A DNA stretch of 35,411 nucleotides from Solirubrobacterales bacterium (GTDB lineage Bacteria; Actinomycetota; Thermoleophilia; Solirubrobacterales; Solirubrobacteraceae), in NCBI GenBank assembly GCA_003133565.1, contig PKYB01000021.1, positions 51,501-86,911 on the forward strand. Reading direction: 5' to 3'. Below are positions 17,688-24,687 of this stretch, piece after piece; position 1 is the stretch's first letter, and each line of letters opens with the position of its first letter. Made by a program: the position numbers and the translations under genes. Below the pieces are notes generated by a model. It ran no database searches, was not told the origin of the DNA, and worked only from the letters and a program-made list of their open reading frames with translations.

Positions 17688-17694
17688 GCGGGGC

Positions 17695-18786
17695 GTGGCG
17701 CGGAGCGTGATCAAGCTTGGCTCGGCGATCGTCGCCGAGGATGACGGCACGCTGCGCAGCGACGTGTTGGCGCGCGTCTGCGCCGCGATTGCGCAGCGGC
17801 GCACCGCGGGCGATGAGCTCGTCATCGTCACGAGCGGCGCGATCGCCGCCGGTGTCCGCACGCTCGGCTTCGACGCGCGGCCGACCACGGTCGATGCCCT
17901 ACAGGCGACGAGCGCCGTCGGGCAGGGCCGGCTCTATCCGGTCTACGACGGACTGCTCGCCGCCCACGGCGTGACCGCGGCGCAGGTGCTGCTGACGTTC
18001 TTTGACATGAGCGCGCGCATGCACTACCTCAACGCGCGCCAGACGCTCGGCAAGCTCCTGGAATGGGGGGTGGTGCCGGTGATCAACGAAAACGACACCA
18101 CGGCGACCGACGAGATCTCCTTCGGCGACAACGATTTCCTCGCAGCGCAGGTGGCGATTCTCGTCGGCGCTCAGCGGCTGGTGCTGCTCACGAACACCGA
18201 CGGGCTCTACAGCGCCGACCCGCAGCGCGACCAGCATGCGCAGCTGATCGAGCGCGTCGAGGACTTCGCCGCGCTGGAGACACTTGAGATCACGCAGAGC
18301 ACCTCGGCACACGGCTCAGGCGGCATGCGCTCGAAGGTGATCGCCGCCGACATGGCCACCGCGGCCGGGATCGAGACGACGATCTGTAACGGCGCACGCG
18401 AGGGTGTGCTCGCGCGCGTCCTAGCCGGGGAGCGCGAGGGCACGGTGTTCGTGGCGCGCGAGACGCGCTACTCGAGCTTCAAGCTCTGGCTGAAGTACGC
18501 GAAGCCCAGCCGCGGCAAGGTCCTCGTCGACGCCGGCGCGGCGCGAGCTCTGCGCGCCGAGGGCACGAGCCTGCTGCCGGTCGGGATCACCGAGGTTCGC
18601 GGTGATTTCGACGCCGGCGACGCGATCGATGTCCTCGCCGGTGAGGACCTGCTCGGGAAGGGCATCTCGAACTACTCCTCAGTGGACCTCGGGCGCGTCA
18701 AAGGGTTGCAGTCCGCAGCGATCCACGAGGTCCTGCGGCGCGCCCCCGAGGAAGCCGTCCACCGCGACTATTTCGTGCTCGACTAA
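17695..18786 (+). CDS. proB: glutamate 5-kinase
   Basis: A 363-residue enzyme that phosphorylates glutamate as the first step of proline synthesis. The amino-acid-kinase domain shows IKLGSAIV, VTSGAIAAG and the NENDTTATDEISFGDND motif. A C-terminal PUA domain (about 275-350) is present, as in E. coli ProB. GTG 17695 was chosen because the preceding open frame, back to 17107, encodes no ProB-like sequence, and the start fits both family length and the -10-like element. proA, its usual neighbour, lies 9.2 kb downstream, beyond an accessory block. Confidence 0.96.
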   Translation: MARSVIKLGSAIVAEDDGTLRSDVLARVCAAIAQRRTAGDELVIVTSGAIAAGVRTLGFDARPTTVDALQATSAVGQGRLYPVYDGLLAAHGVTAAQVLLTFFDMSARMHYLNARQTLGKLLEWGVVPVINENDTTATDEISFGDNDFLAAQVAILVGAQRLVLLTNTDGLYSADPQRDQHAQLIERVEDFAALETLEITQSTSAHGSGGMRSKVIAADMATAAGIETTICNGAREGVLARVLAGEREGTVFVARETRYSSFKLWLKYAKPSRGKVLVDAGAARALRAEGTSLLPVGITEVRGDFDAGDAIDVLAGEDLLGKGISNYSSVDLGRVKGLQSAAIHEVLRRAPEEAVHRDYFVLD

Positions 18787-18822
18787 CTCCCTGCGCGACG
18801 GTTGCCAGTGAAAGCCGGGTTG

Positions 18823-18828
18823 TAACCT
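18823..18828 (+). promoter_or_regulatory. -10-like element TAACCT before the O-methyltransferase
   Basis: TAACCT ends 6 nt before the GTG at 18835. TTGCCA (18802-18807) is a reasonable -35 at 15 nt. The stretch GTAACCTTGGGGC is nearly the same as the one before proA (27965-27977). Confidence 0.5.
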
Positions 18829-18834
18829 TGGGGC

Positions 18835-19488
18835 GTGAGCGAGTTGATCGCCCCAGCGGCGGTCGGATATGCCGAGGAGCACACGAGTCCGCTCGGTGGT
18901 CCGGTGGCGAGCGCGGCTGCGTGGACAGAGGACAACACCTCCTCGCCGGGCATGATGAGCGGGCTGGCAGAGGCCAGGCTGCTCGAGGCGCTGATCGTGG
19001 TGGGTGGCGCGCGCAACGTGCTCGAAATCGGCACGTTCACCGGCGTTGGCGCGCTGACGATGGCCGCGGCACTGCCTGAGGGCGGCACGGTTACCACGCT
19101 CGAGGTCAATCCGGACACCGCCGCGGCGGCGCGCCGCCACATCGAATCGAGCGCACACGGGAGCCGCGTGAAGCTCATCGTCGGCGATGCGCTGGAGAGC
19201 ATCGCTGAGCTTGAGGGCCCGTTCGATCTTGTCTACATCGATGCTTGGAAGGCTGACTATCCGGCCTACTACGACGCCGTCATGCCCAAGCTCGCCGAAC
19301 GAGGCGTGATTGTCGCCGACAACCTGTTCCGCTCCGGATCCGCGCTCGAGGCGACCGACCCCGATGAGGGCACGGTCGGGATACGAACCTTTGCCAGCCG
19401 CGTCCAGAACGATGCACGCGTTAACAACGTGCTCCTCACGATCGGCGACGGAGTGATGCTCGCCTGGCGCCGGCCTCAGGGCGAGTAG
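18835..19488 (+). CDS. class I SAM-dependent O-methyltransferase (CCoAOMT-like)
   Basis: A 217-residue methyltransferase of the Methyltransf_3/caffeoyl-CoA O-methyltransferase type. Motif I is EIGTFTGVG, the strand-2 acid is in TTLEVNP, and the metal-binding region shows YIDAWKADY and ADNLFRSG, as in divalent-metal-dependent catechol-type O-methyltransferases. The substrate cannot be assigned. It is the first gene of the accessory block after proB, with its own -10-like element, and it ends 5 nt before the stop of the convergent 85-residue gene. Confidence 0.9.
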   Translation: MSELIAPAAVGYAEEHTSPLGGPVASAAAWTEDNTSSPGMMSGLAEARLLEALIVVGGARNVLEIGTFTGVGALTMAAALPEGGTVTTLEVNPDTAAAARRHIESSAHGSRVKLIVGDALESIAELEGPFDLVYIDAWKADYPAYYDAVMPKLAERGVIVADNLFRSGSALEATDPDEGTVGIRTFASRVQNDARVNNVLLTIGDGVMLAWRRPQGE

Positions 19489-19493
19489 CAGGC

Positions 19494-19751
19494 CTAAAAC
19501 TCGCGGATCGGTTCGGGGTCGTGTTCCGCCGCTAACGGCTCGCAGGCGTAAAGGGCCTCGAGCTGTTCCACGCGCGTGGAGATCCACGGTCTATGTTCAG
19601 GCTTGATTAGGGCACGCCCGGTTTGGATCTCCAGTAGACGCCGCTGAGCGTAATCGAGTTCAGCCCATACCTCCCGGACGCGGCGGCTCGCCCGCTTGAG
19701 CCAAGTGACCGTCGCTTTGAGGGCGCCCGACCGCGCTGTCGACGGCCTCAT
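19494..19751 (-). CDS. 85-residue protein coupled to the sigma-GATase gene
   Basis: A small basic protein of unknown function. Its ATG overlaps the stop of the sigma-GATase gene (ATGA, 19748-19751 on the plus strand), which is good evidence for real translation and co-expression. The first 30 residues are Arg/Lys-rich and probably helical (KATVTWLKRASRRVREVW). A YAQRRLLEIQTG helix and an acidic end (EHDPEPIREF) follow. No membrane segment is seen. The open frame extends farther upstream, but the extension is only a shadow of the sigma gene. It could be a partner or modulator of the upstream protein, which is inference from position only. Confidence 0.65.
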   Translation of the reverse strand: MRPSTARSGALKATVTWLKRASRRVREVWAELDYAQRRLLEIQTGRALIKPEHRPWISTRVEQLEALYACEPLAAEHDPEPIREF

Positions 19752-20872
19752 GCTGCCCGTGCCTGGGCCGCCACCACGAGCGCCTCGGCGATCCGGTCGC
19801 CGCGGCCCCCGACGTCGCGTTCCGGATGCCACTGGAGGCCAACCGCGAACCGTCGGTCAGTGCGCTCGATCGCTTCGACGACGCCGTCGGGTGAGCTTGC
19901 GGTTGCCTGCAGGCTCCGGCCGAGACGGCGAATCGCTTGGTGGTGCTCGCTGTGCACGTCCGCCGAGCGACCGAACAGCTCGCGCATTCGCCCACCCGCG
20001 GTCGTCTCAATGACGTGGCTCCCGTCGTCGTGCCCGACCGGTGTCAGGCCATCTCGAATGACGTCCTGGTAGAGACTCCCACCGGAGGCGATGTTGAGCA
20101 GCTGGTGACCGCGACAGACGCCGGCGAACGGCAGATCGATAGCCAGCGCGGCTTGGAGCACCGCGAGGTCCACGCGATCTTCAGCCAGGTTTGGTTCGCC
20201 GCGCGGGTTCCGTACGGCCTCACCGTAGAGGCCGGCGTGCAGATCGGTTCCGGCACCCGTGAGCACGAGTCCGTCAGCCAACGCCAGCTCACGCTCCGAG
20301 GGCTGTCGGTGCAGCTCCCTGACTCGGGCTCCGGCGTGCTCGAGCCAGCGGACGTATGGCGCGGCCTCATCGTCGCTGATCAGCAACAGCACGAGCGGCG
20401 TTGGGTCCGAGCGAGCCTTTCGATACGCGTTGAGAAAACTCGCGCGAGCGCGCGCGACCCGCTTGCGCGCCGCGTCCTCGGATGTCTCCAGCAGGCGCGC
20501 GATCTCGCTATGCGCAAAACCAGCCTCGAAGCGCAGGAGCAACACGAACCGCTCGTGCGTTGTCAGTGTCGCGAGTGCCTCGCGTGCAGCGTCCGGCTCC
20601 GCGGCAAGCTGTTCGATTCCATCGATATCGTCGACCACGACCGTCGGCCGCCTCGCACGCCGTCGCAGCTCGTCGACCGCAAGGTTCCGCGCTGTGCGGT
20701 GCAGCCACGCGCGCTGGCGCTCGCTGCTAAGACCTTGCGGAAGAGCGCGCCACGCCCGCGTGAAGGCCTCCTGCACCAAGTCCTCAGCGGTGTCGCGATC
20801 GCCACCGAGCGCGAACGACAACCGCGCGATCAGAACGCGCCGCTCCGACTGCATCAGGGCTTGAAAAGTCAT
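19748..20872 (-). CDS. ECF-type sigma factor fused to a class I glutamine-amidotransferase/peptidase C26 domain
   Basis: One 374-residue open frame with two unrelated halves. Residues about 9-75 are sigma region 2 (GDRDTAEDLVQEAFTRAWRAL) and about 97-150 are sigma region 4 (HERFVLLLRFEAGFAHSEIA with a helix-turn-helix). A short linker leads to residues about 158-370, a PuuD-like gamma-glutamyl-GABA hydrolase/class I GATase fold. Its nucleophile motif is GVCRGHQ with C253, and the catalytic His/Glu are H349/E351 in GLQWHPE, so hydrolase residues are intact. SGGSLYQD and HHQAIRRLG also match that family. The ATG at 20872 fits ECF N termini; the frame is open to 20920. A possible autoregulatory promoter lies upstream. 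Sigma activity, hydrolase activity and any link between them are inference. Confidence 0.85.
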   Translation of the reverse strand: MTFQALMQSERRVLIARLSFALGGDRDTAEDLVQEAFTRAWRALPQGLSSERQRAWLHRTARNLAVDELRRRARRPTVVVDDIDGIEQLAAEPDAAREALATLTTHERFVLLLRFEAGFAHSEIARLLETSEDAARKRVARARASFLNAYRKARSDPTPLVLLLISDDEAAPYVRWLEHAGARVRELHRQPSERELALADGLVLTGAGTDLHAGLYGEAVRNPRGEPNLAEDRVDLAVLQAALAIDLPFAGVCRGHQLLNIASGGSLYQDVIRDGLTPVGHDDGSHVIETTAGGRMRELFGRSADVHSEHHQAIRRLGRSLQATASSPDGVVEAIERTDRRFAVGLQWHPERDVGGRGDRIAEALVVAAQARAA

Positions 20873-20915
20873 CACTAAGTAAGACGATCCAGGATCACAG
20901 AAGCGGACATCGGTG
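20776..20915. repeat. head-of-gene duplication, copy 1 (in the intact sigma-GATase gene)
   Basis: This 140-bp stretch covers the first ~32 codons of the sigma-GATase gene and 43 nt upstream. It is repeated in the same orientation at 21399-21534. By hand alignment the coding part has 13 mismatches in 93 aligned bases plus a 1-nt and a 3-nt gap; the upstream part has 3 mismatches in 43. Confidence 0.85.
20883..20909 (-). promoter_or_regulatory. possible ECF-type promoter, copy 1
   Basis: Read on the minus strand: TGTCCG (20909-20904), 17 nt, then CGTC (20886-20883), with the ATG 10 nt further on. TGTC/CGTC pairs resemble the promoters of some ECF groups that regulate themselves. Both boxes and their spacing are unchanged in the duplicated copy. 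The transcript would be nearly leaderless. Confidence 0.4.
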
Positions 20916-20977
20916 TGCACACCCTTGAGATCCTAAGCACAGTCGCCGTGCCGCAATGCGAGATTGCCGACGTCGTG

Positions 20978-21343
20978 CTAGCGGCGGGCACGAGAGTCTC
21001 CGCGGTGTAGCTGTAGTGCGCGTAGCCGCAGCAACGCGACGACGTCATCAGCCGCGTTTTGGCGCTCGGCGACGATCGCGCCGGTCGTGAGCGACAGCGC
21101 CGCGACCGGCCGACCGGCTAGCTCACCGATCAGCAGCGGCGCGAGAAGTGAGCGGCGCAGCTTGCGCTTCGCGATCTGCTCGAGCCCGGCGCTGTCGGGC
21201 AGCGTGCCGATTCGCATCGTGACCGGCTGGGCGGCTGGCAGCGGTGGCGGCTCTTTGCGCGAAGCCCTGTAGCGCCGAGCGCGCTGCTCGAGCTCCGCAC
21301 TCCGCAGGCGAGTCATTTCGATGTGGTAGTGAGCACTCAACAT
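20978..21343 (-). CDS. 121-residue conserved-looking hypothetical protein
   Basis: A protein with a charged helical head (EMTRLRSAELEQRARRYRAS), a Pro-rich linker and a C-terminal part reading LIGELAGRPVAALSL then ADDVVALLRLRA. That C-terminal pattern (short beta hairpin, then a VALLRLRA helix) is one I recognise from many small actinobacterial proteins of unknown role. No signal peptide or membrane segment is evident. The ATG at 21343 starts 4 nt after the stop of the broken sigma copy, so it probably shares its promoter. An internal ATG at 21316 is another possible start. Confidence 0.65.
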   Translation of the reverse strand: MLSAHYHIEMTRLRSAELEQRARRYRASRKEPPPLPAAQPVTMRIGTLPDSAGLEQIAKRKLRRSLLAPLLIGELAGRPVAALSLTTGAIVAERQNAADDVVALLRLRALQLHRGDSRARR

Positions 21344-21347
21344 TGCG

Positions 21348-21491
21348 TCACAGCGATCCTGTCACGACCGACGGGCGTCCGAAGCGCTCGGCAACGCGCC
21401 AAGTCTCGGCGGTGTCGCGACCGCCAAGCGCAAGCGACAGCGGCGCGACGAGAACGCGCTGCTCCGACTGGATCAAGGCTTGAAGAGCCAT
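21348..21491 (-). pseudogene. truncated, frameshifted duplicate of the sigma-GATase gene head
   Basis: A 47-codon ORF beginning MALQALIQSEQRVL and continuing through LSLALGGRDTAE, closely similar to the start of the intact sigma gene (MTFQALMQSERRVL, LSFALGGDRDTAE). One missing G just after this point shifts the frame (GAGGACTTGG in the intact gene, GAGACTTGG here), and the product ends soon after in TGSL. Sigma region 2 is cut short and region 4 and the GATase domain are gone. The start codon and the upstream promoter-like block remain. It could still work as a leader peptide or transcript start for the 121-residue gene. Confidence 0.75.
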
Positions 21492-21534
21492 CACTAACTA
21501 AGACGATCCAGCATCACAGAACCGGACATCGGTG
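21399..21534. repeat. head-of-gene duplication, copy 2 (relic)
   Basis: The 136-bp partner of the repeat at 20776-20915, same orientation. The 4-bp length difference is fully explained by the 1-nt and 3-nt gaps in the coding part. Similarity stops abruptly at both ends. Confidence 0.85.
21502..21528 (-). promoter_or_regulatory. possible ECF-type promoter, copy 2
   Basis: Minus-strand TGTCCG (21528-21523), 17 nt, CGTC (21505-21502), then 10 nt to the ATG of the relic. Identical boxes and spacing to copy 1 despite substitutions around them. It could drive the 121-residue gene under the same sigma factor. Confidence 0.4.
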
Positions 21535-21693
21535 CTCTTCGTAGGGAGTGGCCGCGCCGCCGCTGCTGCCCAATAGTCCAGCGGCGGATCACAAACTAAC
21601 GTCGAGCCCGGGGGGCCGCCGATACATAAGAACCGGTCAAGCATGCGCCAGCGGATCGGATCGCGGCGCGAACCCTGGACCGAAGGAGCAATG

Positions 21694-22329
21694 ATGCGAC
21701 TGAATAGGCGAATGGCCGCTTTCGGGCGACCAACCAGTCCCCGTACACCAGCTCGCGTGCCGCGCGCCCGGATATTTCGGCCGCTGGGCTTGATTGCCAT
21801 CGCATGCGCTGCTCTGGGCGTGGGCTCGGCTGCCATGACCGCTTCGGCGCAGGGAGCTCCGCTCCCGCGCTGCGCCCACTGGGCGAACTATGCGGGCAGT
21901 GGCATCCCGCCGGGCAGCGGCATCCCGCCGTGGGGATTCCACGCTTTGCAGTCGTTCCCCGGAGCGGAGGGCGTGTTCGCGTGGGGCTGGGGGGACATCG
22001 ATCTGAATACGAAGTGGATCTCCGGCAGGATCTGCGAAGACGTTCACGCTCCCGCGAGCCTGATCGCGATAAAAGTCGGGCCGCACATCAGCTATCACTC
22101 CCACGACGCGATGATGTGGGGCTACCCGGGGAACGAGATCAAGACCTCCTTGGAGGTCACCGCGAGCACGGATCCCGCGTGCGCGGTCGGGACGCGCGGA
22201 CACATAACCATGTACGCCAGCTACAACGGCGTCCACAGCGACAGCATGCAGTTCTTCTTTGACGCCGGCTGCCGTAGCCAGGATCACCTCTATCACGGTC
22301 AGGTCGTCGCACAAGTCCCACCGCTCTAG
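21694..22329 (+). CDS. secreted protein of unknown function
   Basis: A 211-residue protein with a long basic head, a hydrophobic segment (about residues 29-46, LGLIAIACAALGVGSAAM) and a likely cleavage site near TASAQG. The mature part is rich in Trp, Gly and His and has four Cys, which may form disulfides. It has a short internal repeat (SGIPPG/SGIPPW) near its start and beta-strand-like segments such as HITMYASYNGV. AAGGAG (21683-21688) precedes two adjacent ATGs; 21694 gives the better spacing (5 nt), 21691 is the alternative. I do not recognise a family. It is divergent from the sigma relic. Confidence 0.75.
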   Translation: MRLNRRMAAFGRPTSPRTPARVPRARIFRPLGLIAIACAALGVGSAAMTASAQGAPLPRCAHWANYAGSGIPPGSGIPPWGFHALQSFPGAEGVFAWGWGDIDLNTKWISGRICEDVHAPASLIAIKVGPHISYHSHDAMMWGYPGNEIKTSLEVTASTDPACAVGTRGHITMYASYNGVHSDSMQFFFDAGCRSQDHLYHGQVVAQVPPL

Positions 22330-22408
22330 GGGGAACATCCCAACGCGGGCGTTTCGCGCGTCGGAGCAACGCACGGAAATCTGCCGTCCTTACGGATCCC
22401 CCCCCAAC

Positions 22409-22432
22409 CGAACGTACTGAGCCGTTCGTTTT
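22409..22432 (+). terminator. small hairpin with T-run
   Basis: CGAACG (22409-22414) pairs with CGTTCG (22423-22428) across 8 nt and is followed at once by TTTT (22429-22432). It sits 80 nt after the stop of the secreted-protein gene and in front of the convergent MATE gene end. The stem is short, so strength is uncertain. Confidence 0.45.
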
Positions 22433-22436
22433 GACC

Positions 22437-22460
22437 GCGGTCGCGGTCGCGGTCGCGGTC
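22437..22460. repeat. (GCGGTC)4 tandem repeat
   Basis: Four perfect copies of GCGGTC in a row, between the convergent ends of the secreted-protein gene and the MATE gene. It is intergenic, so copy-number change would not alter a protein. Confidence 0.9.
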
Positions 22461-22494
22461 TCAACGCGGCCGCGTAGCGCTGGCACTGACCGGG

Positions 22495-23811
22495 TTAGCT
22501 CCCTCGGGGACTGCTCGCGAGGCGCGCGCCGGTAACGGCCCAGCGTTTGCGCACGAACCTCGGCATGAGCGTTACTAGACGAGCTGCGATGAGCGCGTTT
22601 AGGGCCCACCAGAGGCCCGTGACATTGCTGGCAAAGAGCGCGAGTGGCACGAACACCGCGATGGCGGCCGCCATTGCCCAGGCCAGGTAGCGAGTGTCGC
22701 CGGCTCCGATGAGGATGCCGTCGAGTGCAAACACGGCGGCGGCGAGTGGCTGCATCACGCCGAGCAGGATCCAAACGTGATGGCTGTCGCTGAGCACTTT
22801 GGTGTTGCTCGTGAACGCGTGCGGTCCGATGCCGCTCGCCAGCACGAGCACCAGCCCAAACGCGGTGCCCCAGGCGATCGACCACCAGATCATCCGCACG
22901 GCGGCGCGCCAAGCGCCCTCGGGATCGCCACCACCGAGGAGCCGTGCGACGAGGATCTGGCCGGCGATCGCAATCGCGTCGAGCACAAGCGCGAGGAAAA
23001 GGAAGAGCTGGAAGGCGACCTGATGTGCACCGAGGGCCGCGGTCCCGAACCGCGCGGCGAGCGCCGAGGCGAGAGTGAAAGCACCGAGGAGCGCCGCGGT
23101 TCGCACGGTGAGGTGACTGCCGGTGCGCAGCAGCGGACGAATCAGTGCTCTGCTCGGCCTCCTGCTGCGTGCTGGCGCTGCGAGCATGCGCCGCCCGAAC
23201 GCGACGCCCATGCCGAGTTGAGCGACGAGTGTGCCAAGCGCCGAGCCGACGAGTCCGAGGTGGGCGCCGTACACGAGCACGACCTCGAGCACGACATTCG
23301 CTGCATTCGCGATTACGAGAATCCGCAGCGGAGTTCGCAGATCGCCCACTCCACGCATGCAGCCTTCGCCAGCGAGCGCGACGAGCTGCGCCGGTACTCC
23401 CCAGACCGCGATGTCAAGGTACTCGTGAGCCCTGCCTTGGACGTGCGCGCCCTGGCCGATCAGCAACAGAAACGGTCCTCCGCCGAGCAGCAGCACGGCC
23501 ACAGCTACCGCCCCTGCCGCGGCCGCAAGCCACAGAGCCTGCGCGAAGATCTCGCCGGCTTCGAGACCCGCACCAGCAGCGTGCAGACGCGCGACCTGCC
23601 CGGTCGTGCCGTAGGACAAGAAGTCCGCGAGCTCGACGATCGCTGCGAGCACCGTAGCGGCGAGTGCGAGCGCAGCAAGCTGCTTCGCGCCGAGATGACC
23701 CACGATCGCCGTGTCGACAAGCGAGTAGAGCGGCCCGGCGGCGAGCGCACCCAACGCCGGCACCGCAAGGCCGAGAATCTCACGGTCGTAAGGCGAGCGC
23801 CAGCGCGACAT
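22495..23811 (-). CDS. MATE-family efflux transporter (DinF-like)
   Basis: A 438-residue multidrug and toxin extrusion protein, an ion-coupled exporter in the cytoplasmic membrane. About twelve hydrophobic segments in two similar halves are visible. The N-terminal PALGALAAGPLYSLVDTAIVGHLG stretch (residues about 18-41) and the second-half GAHQVAFQLF segment are typical of the DinF/NorM superfamily. The substrate is unknown. The ATG at 23811 gives a short cytoplasmic head (MSRWRSPYDREI) as expected. It converges on the upstream secreted-protein gene. Confidence 0.93.
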   Translation of the reverse strand: MSRWRSPYDREILGLAVPALGALAAGPLYSLVDTAIVGHLGAKQLAALALAATVLAAIVELADFLSYGTTGQVARLHAAGAGLEAGEIFAQALWLAAAAGAVAVAVLLLGGGPFLLLIGQGAHVQGRAHEYLDIAVWGVPAQLVALAGEGCMRGVGDLRTPLRILVIANAANVVLEVVLVYGAHLGLVGSALGTLVAQLGMGVAFGRRMLAAPARSRRPSRALIRPLLRTGSHLTVRTAALLGAFTLASALAARFGTAALGAHQVAFQLFLFLALVLDAIAIAGQILVARLLGGGDPEGAWRAAVRMIWWSIAWGTAFGLVLVLASGIGPHAFTSNTKVLSDSHHVWILLGVMQPLAAAVFALDGILIGAGDTRYLAWAMAAAIAVFVPLALFASNVTGLWWALNALIAARLVTLMPRFVRKRWAVTGARLASSPRGS

Positions 23812-24065
23812 CTCGTGATCATGACCGCAGCTTCTGCGGCTCGCCCTCCTTGGGAGTAAGAGTCGCCTGAAGGCGCAGTAGACGCCCCTGAGGGCCTGCT
23901 CAGGCGGAGTAGTGGCCTCGGCGATCGCTGTTCGCGACGGGGAACCTAGACCGGGTCCAGGACGCGGCCGAGAGCTTCCTCACCAGCCTCGGGACCGCTG
24001 GCCATCGTGGCGCGGCGTTCGTCGGCTGACGACGCCCGCGGGCGAGCTCGCAGGCGTCTGTGGCG

Positions 24066-24641
24066 CTAGAGCGCGCCGCCGCCCGGCAGCAGCGACTTGC
24101 ACGTCGACAATGCGGACTGGAACGCCTGCGAGTTCACGTCGACCTTCTTGAGGATGCCCTGGAAGTGCGGGACGCCGTCGACGAACGTCGGGTCAGGCAT
24201 GTTCGGCACGCCGTGCGTGCGCATGCACGCCACGGCTCTCAGGAAATCTGACTGCAGCGCTCCGCTGAGCGCAGGCAGCGTGCCGGAAGCGACGCTCGGG
24301 AGCAACGACTTGCAGGCCTCGACCGCGCTTTTGACCGTCGGCGAGTCCGGGTTGATCACTGCCTTTGCCGAGCTCGTGGCGCCCGGCGCCCCCGGATCAG
24401 GGAAGTTCGTCACGCCGTGCGAGCGCATGCAGGTGGCGAACTTGATCACCGCCGTCTCGACCGCCGGCAGGCTCTGCGGCGTGAGCACGGCTGCAGGTTT
24501 CGGGATCGTGAGCTTGAGCTTGACTTTGCCGAGGTGGGCGACGCCGCCACCCGAGGAGCCGCAACCGGCGAGCAGTAGCGCAAGCCCGAGACTCACCGCG
24601 CTCAGCGCGTTGCGTCGGTGCCGGCTCGACTTGCACGCCAC
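24066..24641 (-). CDS. lipoprotein with two CMRxHGV-type repeats
   Basis: A 191-residue predicted lipoprotein: basic head, hydrophobic stretch and lipobox LLAGC with C27. The mature part holds two similar units, about residues 68-115 and 136-186. Each starts with a CMRSHGVTNFPDP or CMRTHGVPNMPDP motif and ends in a CKSLLP helix, with Cys pairs C71/C110 and C139/C181. This repeat is one I know from actinobacterial exported proteins of unknown role. The paired Cys could form one disulfide per unit. GTG start. The gene lies downstream of a large secreted-protein gene on the same strand, 46 nt away. Confidence 0.82.
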   Translation of the reverse strand: MACKSSRHRRNALSAVSLGLALLLAGCGSSGGGVAHLGKVKLKLTIPKPAAVLTPQSLPAVETAVIKFATCMRSHGVTNFPDPGAPGATSSAKAVINPDSPTVKSAVEACKSLLPSVASGTLPALSGALQSDFLRAVACMRTHGVPNMPDPTFVDGVPHFQGILKKVDVNSQAFQSALSTCKSLLPGGGAL

Positions 24642-24687
24642 AGCCGTAAGCGTGCCATACGGATGGTGAGTCGTTGCTAACTGCGCT

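Noticed and set aside
17107-17694. N-terminal extension of the proB frame
   Set aside because: The extra ~196 residues are not kinase-like, overlap the small secreted gene on the other strand, and a GTG with a -10-like element gives a normal ProB length.
22777-23859. 360-codon plus-strand frame
   Set aside because: Antisense to the well-supported MATE gene; the product is a charged, low-complexity shadow with no domain.
23912-24151. 79-codon ORF upstream of the MATE gene
   Set aside because: Arg/Pro-rich shadow that runs into the antisense lipoprotein gene; no start signal.
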